A DNA stretch of 64,000 nucleotides from Dyadobacter tibetensis Y620-1 (GCF_000566685.1 NZ_AZQN01000003.1:124001-188000), one strand, 5' to 3'. Counted from the first letter of the stretch, positions 8,999 through 19,371 are shown. Translations and numbers: made by a program. Notes: a model not told the origin generated them from the letters alone.

Positions 8999-10399
8999 AT
9001 GAGAATACAGTTTTGTGGCGCTGCCCGTACGGTAACTGGAAGCAAGCATCTTGTAACCACCGAATCAGGGACAAAAATTCTGCTGGATTGTGGTCTCTTC
9101 CAGGGGATACAGACCGATGAATTGAATGAAGAATTTGGTTTTAAGCCGAACGCAATAGATTACGTAGTGTTGTCCCATGCACATATCGATCATTCGGGAT
9201 TGCTTCCGCGCCTGGTGCGCAAAGGTTTCCAGGGTCCTATCTATTGTACAGCGGCAACAGCAGATCTTTGCAGAATAATGCTACTAGATAGTGCCCATAT
9301 TCAGGAGGAAGACCTGGCACGGATCAATCGGCGACGAAAGAAGCAAGGCCGTCCGTTGCTTGAAGAGCTCTATAACACCGAGGATGCCCAAAAGACGCTT
9401 TCTTTACTAGAGCCGGTGGCTTATGGACAAACTTTTTTTATGGGCAAAAATCAAGAAGTGTCTGCTATGCTTACCGATGCAGCACATTTGTTAGGTAGTG
9501 CTGCTGTTCACCTGAGTATACCTGATGCTGGAGGATTTAAGCGCTTGACCTTTACCGGCGATATTGGCCGTGCCGACGATCGTATTCTTCGTAAGCCAGA
9601 TACTTTCCCCCAGGCCGATTATATAATCTGTGAATCGACTTACGGAGATCGTCTTCACGAAAAAGAACAGGATATGAAGGCCCATTTGCTGCGCATAGTC
9701 GACGAGACCTGCGTCAAGAGAAAGGGCAAGCTTATTATTCCAGCATTTGCGGTGGATAGGACACAAGAGTTGATATATGCCCTCGATCAGCTCTCGAGTG
9801 AAGGGCTATTGCCTCGTATACCCGTATACATCGACAGCCCCTTGGCTATACGAGCCACGAAGGTAATGAAAGATAATAGTCCATTCTTCAATCCTGAAAT
9901 TCTCTCTTATATTGAAAAGGATGGAGATGCCTTCGCTTTTCCCAATCTTCATTATGTTTCGGATGTAAAAGATAGTATTGCCATTAACGATTCCAACGAA
10001 CCTTCTATCATTATTTCGGCCTCTGGAATGGCAGAGGCAGGGCGTATCAAACACCATATCCGCAATAATATACAAAACCCCGACTGCACTATTCTGTTGG
10101 TGGGCTATGCCGGCTATAATACCCTCGCTGGAGCCTTGAAGAGAGGAGAGACAGAGGTAAATATTTTTGGAGAAAAATATCCTGTGAAATGCCAAATTGC
10201 GGTCATGAACTCCTTTTCTGCGCATGGTGACTATCAGGAGATGATTGAATTTCTTTCATGTCAGGATCCGGCTCGGGTTAAAAAAATATTTTTGGTCCAT
10301 GGCGATTACGAAACCCAGATAGCCTTTAAGTACCACCTTCAGGAGAAAGGATATCAAAATATTGAAATACCATTCCCTTTTGAAAACGTAGAGTGTTAA
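8999..10399 (+). CDS. Metallo-beta-lactamase/beta-CASP RNA-processing-type hydrolase
   Basis: From the chosen ATG (start of MRIQFCGAARTVTGSKHLV, the family's usual beginning) the protein has 466 residues. The MBL motif SHAHIDHSG, the second His in DAAHLLGSA, and the Asp in TFTGDIGR form the zinc site. The beta-CASP insertion with PAFAVDRTQELIY, SGMAEAGRIKHH and the closing RMMBL part with FSAHGDY and LVHGDYE follow. The family includes CPSF73-like and YSH1-like nucleases; it is probably an RNA endonuclease or exonuclease. An upstream in-frame TTG at 8954 would add 15 residues but lacks homologous look. Confidence 0.88.
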   Translation: MRIQFCGAARTVTGSKHLVTTESGTKILLDCGLFQGIQTDELNEEFGFKPNAIDYVVLSHAHIDHSGLLPRLVRKGFQGPIYCTAATADLCRIMLLDSAHIQEEDLARINRRRKKQGRPLLEELYNTEDAQKTLSLLEPVAYGQTFFMGKNQEVSAMLTDAAHLLGSAAVHLSIPDAGGFKRLTFTGDIGRADDRILRKPDTFPQADYIICESTYGDRLHEKEQDMKAHLLRIVDETCVKRKGKLIIPAFAVDRTQELIYALDQLSSEGLLPRIPVYIDSPLAIRATKVMKDNSPFFNPEILSYIEKDGDAFAFPNLHYVSDVKDSIAINDSNEPSIIISASGMAEAGRIKHHIRNNIQNPDCTILLVGYAGYNTLAGALKRGETEVNIFGEKYPVKCQIAVMNSFSAHGDYQEMIEFLSCQDPARVKKIFLVHGDYETQIAFKYHLQEKGYQNIEIPFPFENVEC

Positions 10400-10409
10400 A
10401 ACCGATTTT

Positions 10410-10456
10410 TACCGGAGCCCTCCTATTCTAATGCTAGGAAGGGATCCGGTATTTTG
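10410..10456 (+). terminator. Terminator after the MBL-fold gene
   Basis: A long imperfect hairpin with TACCGGA/TCCGGTA outer arms and CCCT/AGGG inner arms, ending in TTTT. It lies between convergent genes and may serve both. Confidence 0.65.
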
Positions 10457-10531
10457 ATAAGCAGACTGTAATTCTGTTCAGGAATCATAAACAGCCCCGC
10501 GTTCTTATTTTATGAATTGGTATTTAGGAAT

Positions 10532-12046
10532 TTATTTTTGATCCCAGAGCTGATAAGGGTCCTTATATTCCTTCATTTGGGCCTGTAGCAGGCCTTCCAT
10601 TTCCTTTAGTTTTGTAGCATATTTAGGATTGGATGCCAAATTGTTTTCCATTGGGTCTGTTCTCCTATGTTCTGACAAATATTCATGAGGGTTTTCTTTT
10701 AGGTTAAACAGTTGCGTTTCACGAATTGTGCCATCCATGGTATCATATTTTATTAGTTTCCAATCGCCTTGCCTTACGGCACGCATCCCCGGCTTGGTAC
10801 CTCCACTGTACACCCCATACATCACCTCACGTATGGTTTTCTTTTGGTCAAAAAGAACGGGCTTAAAACTCTTGGCATCTATGGTATTGGGCAGGTCAAT
10901 ACCGGCCAGATCGCATATAGTGGGTAATACGTCCATCAAGTAGATGTTTCCCTCTGCACGTTTTCCCGCTTTGATACCAGGGCCTTTTACAATAAAAGGA
11001 ACGCGCCAGGTGTGCTCATAGAGATTTTGTTTACCCATGAGACCATGTCTGCCGATAGCGATACCATGGTCGGCCGTATAGAAAATATAGGTGTTATCCA
11101 ACTCGCCCATTTCCTCTAATTTGGAAAGAACTTTCCCTATCTGATCGTCGATATTCTCGCTACAGGCAAATTCACGGCCCAGCTCGTTGCGTATGGTCCC
11201 TTCATCCCGATTTTTCCACACACCCGAAACCATCTCCTCGTCACGAAGCTGTGGATGACCATGGAAAAAGGGATGAGCAGCAAGGTAGTTAGACGGTAAA
11301 GCGGGTTGTTTACTATTGATCTGAGGAAGTGAATTTTGATCATTATGGTTCACCGCTCCATATTTTTCCAATAATCCTTCCTTCCCATTTCTGGGGTCGT
11401 GTGGATGAGAAAATCCAAAATAAATTAGAAAAGGAGCCTCGTCTTTATTAGCCTCTCTATCAGTCAGGTAATCCAAAACCTGTGCAGCGTGCCAGGCACT
11501 GCCATTTTCGTCATTTCCGGCCCTACTCACCGTTTCCTTATTGACGGTAAATTTTTGATTGGCTTCTTTATAACTGTTGCCACTTTTACATGTGCGCATG
11601 GTAGCATAACCTGCCTTATTAAAAAGGGCAGCCATCGACTGGTCTTCCAAATGAGCTGGAATCAACTCCTGGTCCTTATGATTTGGATTGGCGTTATGGG
11701 GGAGTTTCCATACCGATCGGCCAGTCATCAACATGGTTCTGGAGGCCGTACATACGGCTCCTATCCAGGAGCCCATGTGATAGGCAGCATCAAATACCAT
11801 CCCTTCCGCAGCAAGCTTATCCAAATTAGGGGTGATCAATGCTGAAGTTTTATCATAAACTTTTAGGTCGTACGGCGACTGGTCATCGGCCAGAATAAAT
11901 AGTATATTAGGCCTCTTTTTCTGAGTATAACCAGGAATACTTAGTAGGAATAGGCCCAATATGGAAAGGATAACCGACTTAGAAATGCCCGTGGAGAGTC
12001 TAGGCTTAGGGAAGTTGAACATTAAAAATTTTGTTTTCATAACCAT
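10532..12046 (-). CDS. Secreted sulfatase (S1 family)
   Basis: A 504-residue arylsulfatase-type enzyme that hydrolyses sulfate esters, here probably on a polysaccharide. PNILFILADDQSP binds the metal; CTASRTMLMTGR is the sulfatase signature, whose Cys must be converted to formylglycine; FSHPHDPRNG and YTADHGIAIGRHG complete the site. A signal-anchor region (SVILSILGLFLLSIPGYTQ) precedes the domain. Its start overlaps the end of the beta-helix gene by up to 41 nt; ATGs at 12046, 12040 and 12022 are all possible, and I cannot choose firmly. The pair must be co-transcribed. Confidence 0.9.
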   Translation of the reverse strand: MVMKTKFLMFNFPKPRLSTGISKSVILSILGLFLLSIPGYTQKKRPNILFILADDQSPYDLKVYDKTSALITPNLDKLAAEGMVFDAAYHMGSWIGAVCTASRTMLMTGRSVWKLPHNANPNHKDQELIPAHLEDQSMAALFNKAGYATMRTCKSGNSYKEANQKFTVNKETVSRAGNDENGSAWHAAQVLDYLTDREANKDEAPFLIYFGFSHPHDPRNGKEGLLEKYGAVNHNDQNSLPQINSKQPALPSNYLAAHPFFHGHPQLRDEEMVSGVWKNRDEGTIRNELGREFACSENIDDQIGKVLSKLEEMGELDNTYIFYTADHGIAIGRHGLMGKQNLYEHTWRVPFIVKGPGIKAGKRAEGNIYLMDVLPTICDLAGIDLPNTIDAKSFKPVLFDQKKTIREVMYGVYSGGTKPGMRAVRQGDWKLIKYDTMDGTIRETQLFNLKENPHEYLSEHRRTDPMENNLASNPKYATKLKEMEGLLQAQMKEYKDPYQLWDQK

Positions 12047-14771
12047 AAACTATTTTAACTGAAACTGTTTGTCCTGAATACTCTTTCAATGCTTTTTGAA
12101 ATGCTTGGTTATCTTTAATTTCCTCATTTTGAATGCCTTGAATAATCATATTTGTTTTTATTCCCGCTTTTTTCCAGTGATCACCCGTCCTGCTGTCGAT
12201 TTGCTCGATAAAACTACCCGAATTATATCCCCCCGAAGCATCAATCAGATCGGGTTCATCCTGGATGTTAATCAGTACCAACCCATCTACCAATAGTGAA
12301 GCGCTTTTATTGACGTTGCTGATAACCTGATTTTGCTTTCCTGAAATAAGTGCTTGAAACCAGGCCGGATATACGACCTTATTAACCTTTTTGTAAAATG
12401 CCTCATCACCAAAACCAATCTCCTCACCCTGGTTATCGACCGTGATCGCTTTCACATAGCTGCTTTCTTTGATTTCAAACGGACCCATGTATTTATTCGA
12501 TTTAGCAGTAGGTGTGGAGCCATCTGTCGTATAATATACCGTTCCGCCCCGTTTGTCAGCATGTATTGTAATTAACGCTTTATTTTCAAACTCTTTCCAA
12601 AACGGGCCTATTTTTGTCATGGTATGTCCGAAATTGTCCATAGCAAAATTTTTAAATCCTAGCTGCAGGGCAGGAGAATTGGGCTTTACCCTATAGTCCA
12701 TTTTCTCTGGACTAACGAACAGGGGGTTAGCTTCCAGGGAATGAGTGTCATAACCGGCTTTTTTCCAGTCATTAAATTCGACTTTATCGTGAACGTAGGG
12801 TATTTTAGTATTGACATTCCAGTAAAGATTCCGGTCATGTATTTTGCCCCACAGAGATTCTGTAGGCATTCTGATTGAGCCTATATAGGTGGTGGTGGGT
12901 ATATCCTTGCCCGGAACCGTCCCAGCGATAACCACGATATTATTGGTAAATTCATCGTCGGATTGCTCCGGCCAAACATGCCATCCTAGGGGTACCGGAC
13001 TAACCATAATATTATTGTATACCTTCCTCAGAAATCCATCCCGAAGTTTTAGTGTGGAGCCGAGGCTCAAATTATTATAAATCTCGTAATTGCTTGATCC
13101 ATCATCTAAGTCGATGGTCCAATTTCCGGCACTGATCGTTTTCCTAAAGTTAGAAATACGGTTGTTACGGATGGTAACAGGATCGATTGCGTCGAGAAGT
13201 ACATATTCTTTGATCATACCTCCGGAGCCGCGGGTCCACTGCCGTTCCCTTCCCCAGGCATTAAAGGGTCCATGCTCTCCGGTTTCCTTTACGGTTTCCC
13301 ATATGTCGCAGTTTTCTATAATATGCCCACCCCAGGTTCCATCATTAATACAAATGCCAGCTCGTGGGGTATCATGGATCGTTATATGGCTAGCTCTTAT
13401 TTGATGACTCATGGAAATAAATACCCCGGCAGTTTGCTTGCCCAGCAGACCTATTTGATGAATGACAGCATTTTCCACCACGCAGTTAAAAGGATAGTCG
13501 ATCGATTTGGGGCCGGCCTTCAGGTCCATTCCTTTGCGCATCTCAGCCCAATCTTTTCCATGAATTTCGGCATCATCCCAGGTCTGATAAAACCGTACAG
13601 AAGAAGGCATCCCTACGAAGCAAATAGCACTCTCACCCAATTTCATGAAACGGACACTTCTGACGGTGTTATTCCGATTATAGCTACTCATAAAAATGGC
13701 ATTGCCGCCTAACTGCTCAAAATTGCAGTCTTCAATTTGGCAATTTTCGGTTCCTTCCATGAATATGGCTCCGCCCCGATGAATCGCCCAATCGCCTCTT
13801 GCCAATGGTTCATAGGGTTCCAGAAAGCTGCTTCGAGCCTGTGAAAAATTGATGTTATGGATAGAAATATTGCGTACTGGCTTGTCCGCACTACCTTTAA
13901 TCTGTATAATATCCTTGACCGTAGGGACTTCGAAGGTGGCATTCTCTAAATCCAGACCTACAGCTGGATAATAATATAACAGACTCTTCTGCTGATCGAG
14001 AAACCATTCTCCGGGTGAATCAAGTTCTTCAAAAATGTTTTCCACATAAAATGGGGAGGCGGTATTTCCCTTTCCGATTCCATAGGATCTCTGCAATTGC
14101 CAGCCGCCTTCTCCCAAAAGGAGTTTATTATTTTCGTAGTCGCGGTCTTTTACTCTGTATTGCATATTTCCCCAATTATGACTTTGAAATGCATGTACAA
14201 TCCCGGTTTGTGGGTTGCTCCATTTCCTAGTAGAAAATTTTAGGGAATCATATCCTAGCCAGGTATCATATCGCTGATCTGGTCCTCCCGTAACTTCCTG
14301 GTATCCCGATCCGTCACGTAAGGGGTTGTCATAGTCGTAATTAGGAAACCTGGCCCTTATCTGGCTGTGGTTATTGATAAATAGCTGATCAAAATTTACA
14401 TTTTCAGGCAGTTCGGTAACTTTGATTGTTTTATTATAATCTCGCCATTTCAGTCCAGTCAACTGTTTCGATCCCTTTATCCAAACATTTTTACCATACC
14501 CTCTAATCGTCAGTTTGTTTTCGCCAGGGGAAAATCGATTGTCTAAAATTAGGGTGTTGCTCACATAATGTGTGCCGTCTAGCAGCCACACCGTCACCGA
14601 TTCCTGTTTTAAATAGGCCAGACTCGCTTCTGTGGCCTTTTGAAGGGTGAGAAACGGCCGTGAAATACTGCCTGGGTTACTGTCATAGCCTTGTGGAGAA
14701 ACATAAAAATCTTTTGCTAAGCATTCGAAGGCGAGGGCTGTCAGGAATATAGACCAATAGATATTTCTCAT
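12006..14771 (-). CDS. Secreted right-handed beta-helix protein with chitobiase-type C-terminal domain
   Basis: A 921-residue protein with a signal peptide (FLTALAFECLAKDF) followed by DFYVSPQGYDSNPGS, a start typical of polysaccharide-lyase-like and Nos-D-like parallel beta-helices. Repeated short Asn/Ile ladders (for example NCQIEDCNFEQLGGNAIF) run from about residue 300 to 640. Near residue 735 lies a chitobiase/beta-hexosaminidase C-terminal domain (GGTVYYTTDGSTPT). With the overlapping sulfatase gene it suggests joint attack on a sulfated polysaccharide outside the cell. No SusC/SusD pair is present. The catalytic type cannot be read with confidence. Confidence 0.82.
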   Translation of the reverse strand: MRNIYWSIFLTALAFECLAKDFYVSPQGYDSNPGSISRPFLTLQKATEASLAYLKQESVTVWLLDGTHYVSNTLILDNRFSPGENKLTIRGYGKNVWIKGSKQLTGLKWRDYNKTIKVTELPENVNFDQLFINNHSQIRARFPNYDYDNPLRDGSGYQEVTGGPDQRYDTWLGYDSLKFSTRKWSNPQTGIVHAFQSHNWGNMQYRVKDRDYENNKLLLGEGGWQLQRSYGIGKGNTASPFYVENIFEELDSPGEWFLDQQKSLLYYYPAVGLDLENATFEVPTVKDIIQIKGSADKPVRNISIHNINFSQARSSFLEPYEPLARGDWAIHRGGAIFMEGTENCQIEDCNFEQLGGNAIFMSSYNRNNTVRSVRFMKLGESAICFVGMPSSVRFYQTWDDAEIHGKDWAEMRKGMDLKAGPKSIDYPFNCVVENAVIHQIGLLGKQTAGVFISMSHQIRASHITIHDTPRAGICINDGTWGGHIIENCDIWETVKETGEHGPFNAWGRERQWTRGSGGMIKEYVLLDAIDPVTIRNNRISNFRKTISAGNWTIDLDDGSSNYEIYNNLSLGSTLKLRDGFLRKVYNNIMVSPVPLGWHVWPEQSDDEFTNNIVVIAGTVPGKDIPTTTYIGSIRMPTESLWGKIHDRNLYWNVNTKIPYVHDKVEFNDWKKAGYDTHSLEANPLFVSPEKMDYRVKPNSPALQLGFKNFAMDNFGHTMTKIGPFWKEFENKALITIHADKRGGTVYYTTDGSTPTAKSNKYMGPFEIKESSYVKAITVDNQGEEIGFGDEAFYKKVNKVVYPAWFQALISGKQNQVISNVNKSASLLVDGLVLINIQDEPDLIDASGGYNSGSFIEQIDSRTGDHWKKAGIKTNMIIQGIQNEEIKDNQAFQKALKEYSGQTVSVKIVYGYENKIFNVQLP

Positions 14772-14987
14772 TTCAGGGTATGATAAATGGACTTTTTATA
14801 TATAAAATAAGACTACTATTTCAAGACTCATAAAGCATAAGAAACCCTGAGTTCACTCATGCTGAGAGAGAAATTTTTTGTAAGAACATTAGGGATAATT
14901 ATTTTACATGCTATCGTAAAACATTATCGGGGCTGCTAAATAAAGGCCAAATGTTGCGGAGCTTGAAGGCAGAAATCTGTTTAAATA

Positions 14988-15830
14988 TTAGTCCACATAA
15001 ATAGCCATAACAGGAATATCCAGAAAATACAGGAGTTCTTCTGAGAGGCTATAAGAGAATAAGCGCTGATAGTAATTGCGTTTGTGGTTGACCAAACATA
15101 CAATATCGATGTTGTTTTCTTTGCAGTAGGCGGTCAGGGCTCTCTTAATATCGATGGTGTCGATGTTAGAGAAGATTACATTATCCAGATTGGCGCTGGC
15201 CAAGGAACTTTTAAAACGTTCCATATGTGGAACGATGGACTCGCTATGAGCTAGGTCGAAGTGGATAACATGGAGCTGAGAGCCAAATTCCTGAGTCTTC
15301 GCAATTACCTGCTGCAGGGGTTTTATTTCATCTTCGTCGTAATCGATCAGGAATGCAAAATTATCCAGGGATCCATCGAAAGTAGCACGTTCCGGGACGG
15401 CAATAAGGGGTTTATTAATATCTTCCAGAATCTTGACGGTATTGGTCTCCATAAAGATATTGAAAATGCTATTTTTATTGCCATGGGTACCCATAATCAC
15501 CAAATCGATCTTATCTTCTTTTTTGGCGACATAAGCCTTTAGGGTATCGACAAACCTTCCTTCCCGAACCACATATTTTACTTTTAGCTCTCCGGCTTCA
15601 CTTTCGGCTATCAATTTTTCGAAAGGGGGAAATTTATCTTTTTTCTTCCTGAAATTTTGAATGTCGAGTTGGTCATAGATGGCCTTTGTGCTTTCCTGGA
15701 TCTCGGCATTAGGCTCATAGGAATGATAGACAATGAGCTTTGAATTCGATTTCTGGGCATAGGCCATAGCATAGCTGAACGCATTGAGCGATAAATCGGT
15801 AAAGTCTGTAGGGAAAAGTATGCTTTTCAT
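14988..15830 (-). CDS. Universal stress protein, tandem UspA domains
   Basis: The 280-residue protein has two UspA folds, each about 140 residues. The first begins MKSILFPTDFTDLSLNAFSY and contains the nucleotide-binding-type GTHGNKNSIFNIFMETNT segment; the second ends LFSYSLSEELLYFLDIPVMAIY. The second lacks a full glycine-rich ATP motif. Role in stress survival is known for the family only; no partner is visible. Confidence 0.88.
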   Translation of the reverse strand: MKSILFPTDFTDLSLNAFSYAMAYAQKSNSKLIVYHSYEPNAEIQESTKAIYDQLDIQNFRKKKDKFPPFEKLIAESEAGELKVKYVVREGRFVDTLKAYVAKKEDKIDLVIMGTHGNKNSIFNIFMETNTVKILEDINKPLIAVPERATFDGSLDNFAFLIDYDEDEIKPLQQVIAKTQEFGSQLHVIHFDLAHSESIVPHMERFKSSLASANLDNVIFSNIDTIDIKRALTAYCKENNIDIVCLVNHKRNYYQRLFSYSLSEELLYFLDIPVMAIYVD

Positions 15831-15948
15831 GGAAGTTGGTTAATAGATTTATAGTGCGAGGGTCGGAAACCTTAAAGAACTCTGTAGGCTCCCGCCTTCA
15901 ACAAGATAGCCATTATTAAAGATCAAAAAAAGCTTGCCAGACCCATAC

Positions 15949-16908
15949 CTACATTGTAGCGACAAATTTTACTAAATACACCAAAGCGATACTCACGACC
16001 AGACCGATTAATACTTTTATTAAATCTTTTCCCAGGCCAATAAACATAGCTTTTCTGGCGGAGTTTCGCCTCAACACAAAATTAAGGGCAATTTCTCTAC
16101 CAGCCAATATACCGATAAATACCCATGTCGTACTCATTGGAACATTATTGAGCTCTTTGAAATAGAATAAAATTATACCGTAGGAGAAATCTATTAGCGT
16201 TGCGGCGCGGATATCGACTGTATTGGTTTTGGAGCGAACAATGCTCTGAATGGCGCCCCCTTTGGCGGCTATTATAACGGCAAGCATAATTAATATGACC
16301 GCCAGTGAAAACAATAACTGCCATACGTTGAGGGAACGAGGCAGATATACATAAATATTAGCAAAGTCCTGAATAAGCCATTGAGACCATAAAAATCCGG
16401 TGGAACACCACTGTAAGGTGTTCCAGACCTGACCCTCTTTATAGGTAATAGGGTTCTCGATAAACTTTTTTTCCAGGGATTTGGAAATAATTAAGTATAG
16501 AACGATTGCTGCTCCGAAAGCCACTGCATAGCCTGTGACGGATTTTAGCACCATATCCGTCAGGTTCTTATTATTAAAAAACGTTAGGATAAGAAAGGAG
16601 GTGCTCACTGGTATACCCGTCCGTGTAAGGATCATTAAGATGATGGGGGGCAGGACATAATACCATGAAAATGGATCGGGGAGTTTGTACTTTTCTAATC
16701 GGCCATAGGAGACGTCGCCACCCGAAGTATAATATCCGTAAAGCAGGGTGACAGTTAGGATGCTGGCGGCGAAAAGCCATAATACCCACCATTTCTTTCT
16801 CTCATTACTACTTAGAAAGGTTCCTAGAGTCTGTATTGTGTCATTTCCCACTACTGAATAAGCTGATAATGTGAAACCCAAATACATAAATACGGTTGAA
16901 AGTTCCAT
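15949..16908 (-). CDS. PiT-family inorganic phosphate transporter-like membrane protein
   Basis: A 319-residue protein with about eight to nine hydrophobic segments. The N-terminal AYSVVGNDTIQTLGTFLSS resembles the duplicated GANDVANSFG motif of PiT/PHO4 transporters, and a second related site is NVPMSTTWVFIGILAGRE. It is shorter than classical PiT proteins (about 400-500 residues). Sodium- or proton-coupled anion transport is plausible but the substrate is not proven. Confidence 0.7.
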   Translation of the reverse strand: MELSTVFMYLGFTLSAYSVVGNDTIQTLGTFLSSNERKKWWVLWLFAASILTVTLLYGYYTSGGDVSYGRLEKYKLPDPFSWYYVLPPIILMILTRTGIPVSTSFLILTFFNNKNLTDMVLKSVTGYAVAFGAAIVLYLIISKSLEKKFIENPITYKEGQVWNTLQWCSTGFLWSQWLIQDFANIYVYLPRSLNVWQLLFSLAVILIMLAVIIAAKGGAIQSIVRSKTNTVDIRAATLIDFSYGIILFYFKELNNVPMSTTWVFIGILAGREIALNFVLRRNSARKAMFIGLGKDLIKVLIGLVVSIALVYLVKFVATM

Positions 16909-17146
16909 TTTATGTTTAGTAATAATCCCACAAAGGAAAGCTTTTGAGAGGGATTAAATTTTTTTCCTATGTTAAGGAATTGTTAAGGAATAAAACATAA
17001 ACTGCCGAACACACAGGTCTAGAAGTCGTTATAGCAAAGTATAAATAGGCTATTAATCTTTAAACAGCGATTTGATTCGAATCTACCCATGAATCTTAAA
17101 ATTCTAACCTCATTTCTGATGCCTCACTTTCTGGGTTCTTAGTATA
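16909..17146. other. Intergenic region, no gene seen
   Basis: AT-rich spacer between the PiT-like gene and the terminator of the lipoprotein gene, likely containing the promoter of the leftward transporter. I see no gene here. Confidence 0.4.
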
Positions 17147-17187
17147 AAAAAAAGAGCCAATAGTATTTCACCAAAGGCTCTTTTTTG
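17147..17187 (-). terminator. Terminator of the small lipoprotein gene
   Basis: Stem of AAAAAGAGCC and GGCTCTTTTT with a 17-nt loop; on the minus strand it ends in a run of T residues. Confidence 0.8.
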
Positions 17188-17210
17188 TAAAATGGATGAA
17201 TTAGCTTAAG

Positions 17211-17462
17211 CTATTGCTTGGCTACAGCACTAGTAGCGCCGCCATATAGTTTTTCGCGGATGGCATTCACACGGGTGTCCAGCTCTGGCTGTGCCTCGTA
17301 TTTATTAGCCATCTGGCGAGGAAGACTATCCGGGCTAACACCGTATACATACTCATTTCCGGCGTTTAAATCTTTCGATTCCTTTTTGTTGTACTTCTGG
17401 TATTCACAAGAAGTCATTAAGGCCATACCGGCAACAATAGCAAATGCTTTATATAATTTCAT
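17211..17462 (-). CDS. Small predicted lipoprotein
   Basis: 83 residues with a typical lipoprotein signal (AFAIVAGMALMTSC, Cys at residue 19), followed by a polar Lys/Asn-rich stretch and the segment YVYGVSPDSLPRQMANKYEAQ. I do not recognise the family. It is monocistronic with its own terminator. Confidence 0.7.
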   Translation of the reverse strand: MKLYKAFAIVAGMALMTSCEYQKYNKKESKDLNAGNEYVYGVSPDSLPRQMANKYEAQPELDTRVNAIREKLYGGATSAVAKQ

Positions 17463-17538
17463 TTCTGTTTCGTTCTAAGTAACAAGTGCAAAAATAGGTG
17501 CCATTTCATTAACCACCAAATGGTTTGTCTTTGAAATA

Positions 17539-19272
17539 TCAATTTTTTAGTGCTTTCAATTCATCATGAACAAACTGAATCAACTCAGTAATGTTCTTTT
17601 CAGAAAAGTCGAAAGGAATGTTAGCAGCGGCATAAATTTCCGTTATCGGAGCCGTATAGCCAAGTTTTAAGGCTTTCAAGTATCCTTCAAGTCCGTTTTT
17701 AGGATTTTCGCGATAATTTTTCCAAACGCCTATGGCTCCCAATTGGGCAATGCCATATTCGATATAATAGAAAGGCACCTCGTAAATATGCAATTGTCGT
17801 TGCCACAGATATTGTCTGAACCTTTCTAAGCCCGACCAATCCATTACCGAATCGGTAAAGTCATGGTATATTTCCTCCCATTTACTGGTTCTCTGAGCTG
17901 GAGTATGGGTTGGATTTTCGTACATCCAATGCTGAAACTTGTCGATAGTAGCGACCCAGGGGAGGGTTTCCACGATCGATTCCAGATGCTGAATTTTAGC
18001 TCTCTTCAGGTCGGTCTCATCCTGGAAAAATTCGTCCCAATAGTCCATGGTAATCAACTCCATGGACATAGAGGCTAGCTCAGCCACCTCAGAAGGAGTA
18101 TGCTTGAAATCGTTTAGTGCCAGGTCGCGGGTAACTAAAGAATGTACGGCATGGCCTCCCTCATGAAGCAGCGTTACCATGTCGCGTAGATTGGAGGTCG
18201 CATTCATAAATATAAAGGGCACGCCAATTTCTGCTAAGGGGTAATTATAGCCGCCTGGAGCCTTACCCTTCCTTGATTCCAGATCCAGGTGATTCATAGC
18301 CTTCATGGTACGAAGACAGTCTCCCAGGAAGGGATCGAGCCTACTGAAGCAGCGAATGGTCTTGTCTAGTAATTCTTCGCCCGACTGAAAAGGTTTCAAA
18401 GCCGGAAGTCCGTTGGCATCAACTTTGGTGTCCCAGGGACGGAGCGCATTTACTTGAAGAGCATTCTTGCGCTCCTGGGCCATTCCATCGAGTAAGGGTA
18501 CTACGGCCTTTTTTACCGATGCATGAAAATCGAAACAATCCTGGGGTCCATAGTCGAAACGGCCCATGGCTGCGAACATATAGTCCCGGTAGTTGTCAAA
18601 TCCGGCATTGCGTCCGGCCTGATCTCTGAGTTTGACAAGTTCATTGAGCAGATCGTCAAGTTTTTCATGATCCTCATATCGCCGCCCGCTAATAGCCTTC
18701 CAGGCCTCTTCCCGAATGCTACGGTCAGTGGATTGAAGTCGGTCGGCGGCTTTTTGAAGGGTCATTTCTTCTCCATCCAATGTTACAGTCATGGCGCCTG
18801 CAATGGCTCCATATTTGCGTTCTTCCGTTTGCATCTGGGTGAAAACAGGAATATTCTCCTCCCTGAATATCTCAATTCCGCGCTTCAGGCTTCTGTGCAC
18901 AATATGGTAGCCTTCCTCGGGCATCTCCTTCCAAAAAGGGCTGTCTACGATTTTTTTATCGAGTTGGTTGCCATATTCTGCGAGTTTAGGTTGAATTTCG
19001 GTAATGAAGAATTGTAATGCATTCACCAGCCCTTGATTGGCAGTATCGCAAGTCTGACGGATGTATCTCCAGGCAAAATTTTCACTTAGGTAAGATTCAA
19101 GCTCGCTACGATCGCTTAGCCATTTTTTAAATGAGTCGGCACTGCTAATATCCCTGCTTAAAAGATTGTCTATGAGGGGCTGCACGTCATCCCATTTTTT
19201 TAAGTCGAAATCCTCACCAATAAACCTGCGTTCTGGACGCGTGGGCAAGGTTATGCTTTCTTTTTCTATCAT
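17539..19272 (-). CDS. pepF: M3 family oligoendopeptidase F
   Basis: A 577-residue zinc peptidase that cleaves short peptides in the cytoplasm. The zinc motif is LLHEGGHAVHSL (HExxH near residue 365), with the third ligand expected in the downstream Glu of SEVAELASMSMEL. The MIEKESITLP start at 19272 was chosen because the 21 residues upstream in the open frame (MQIGNFPTYLCL...) have no family resemblance and begin inside the promoter region. Confidence 0.9.
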   Translation of the reverse strand: MIEKESITLPTRPERRFIGEDFDLKKWDDVQPLIDNLLSRDISSADSFKKWLSDRSELESYLSENFAWRYIRQTCDTANQGLVNALQFFITEIQPKLAEYGNQLDKKIVDSPFWKEMPEEGYHIVHRSLKRGIEIFREENIPVFTQMQTEERKYGAIAGAMTVTLDGEEMTLQKAADRLQSTDRSIREEAWKAISGRRYEDHEKLDDLLNELVKLRDQAGRNAGFDNYRDYMFAAMGRFDYGPQDCFDFHASVKKAVVPLLDGMAQERKNALQVNALRPWDTKVDANGLPALKPFQSGEELLDKTIRCFSRLDPFLGDCLRTMKAMNHLDLESRKGKAPGGYNYPLAEIGVPFIFMNATSNLRDMVTLLHEGGHAVHSLVTRDLALNDFKHTPSEVAELASMSMELITMDYWDEFFQDETDLKRAKIQHLESIVETLPWVATIDKFQHWMYENPTHTPAQRTSKWEEIYHDFTDSVMDWSGLERFRQYLWQRQLHIYEVPFYYIEYGIAQLGAIGVWKNYRENPKNGLEGYLKALKLGYTAPITEIYAAANIPFDFSEKNITELIQFVHDELKALKN

Positions 19273-19371
19273 TTTAATCGTATATTTCAAAGTAATGGAT
19301 AAACAAAGATAAGTTGGAAAATTACCAATCTGCAAGCAGAGGTAGCTGGCTTTTCCATAGAGATTTTTGCT

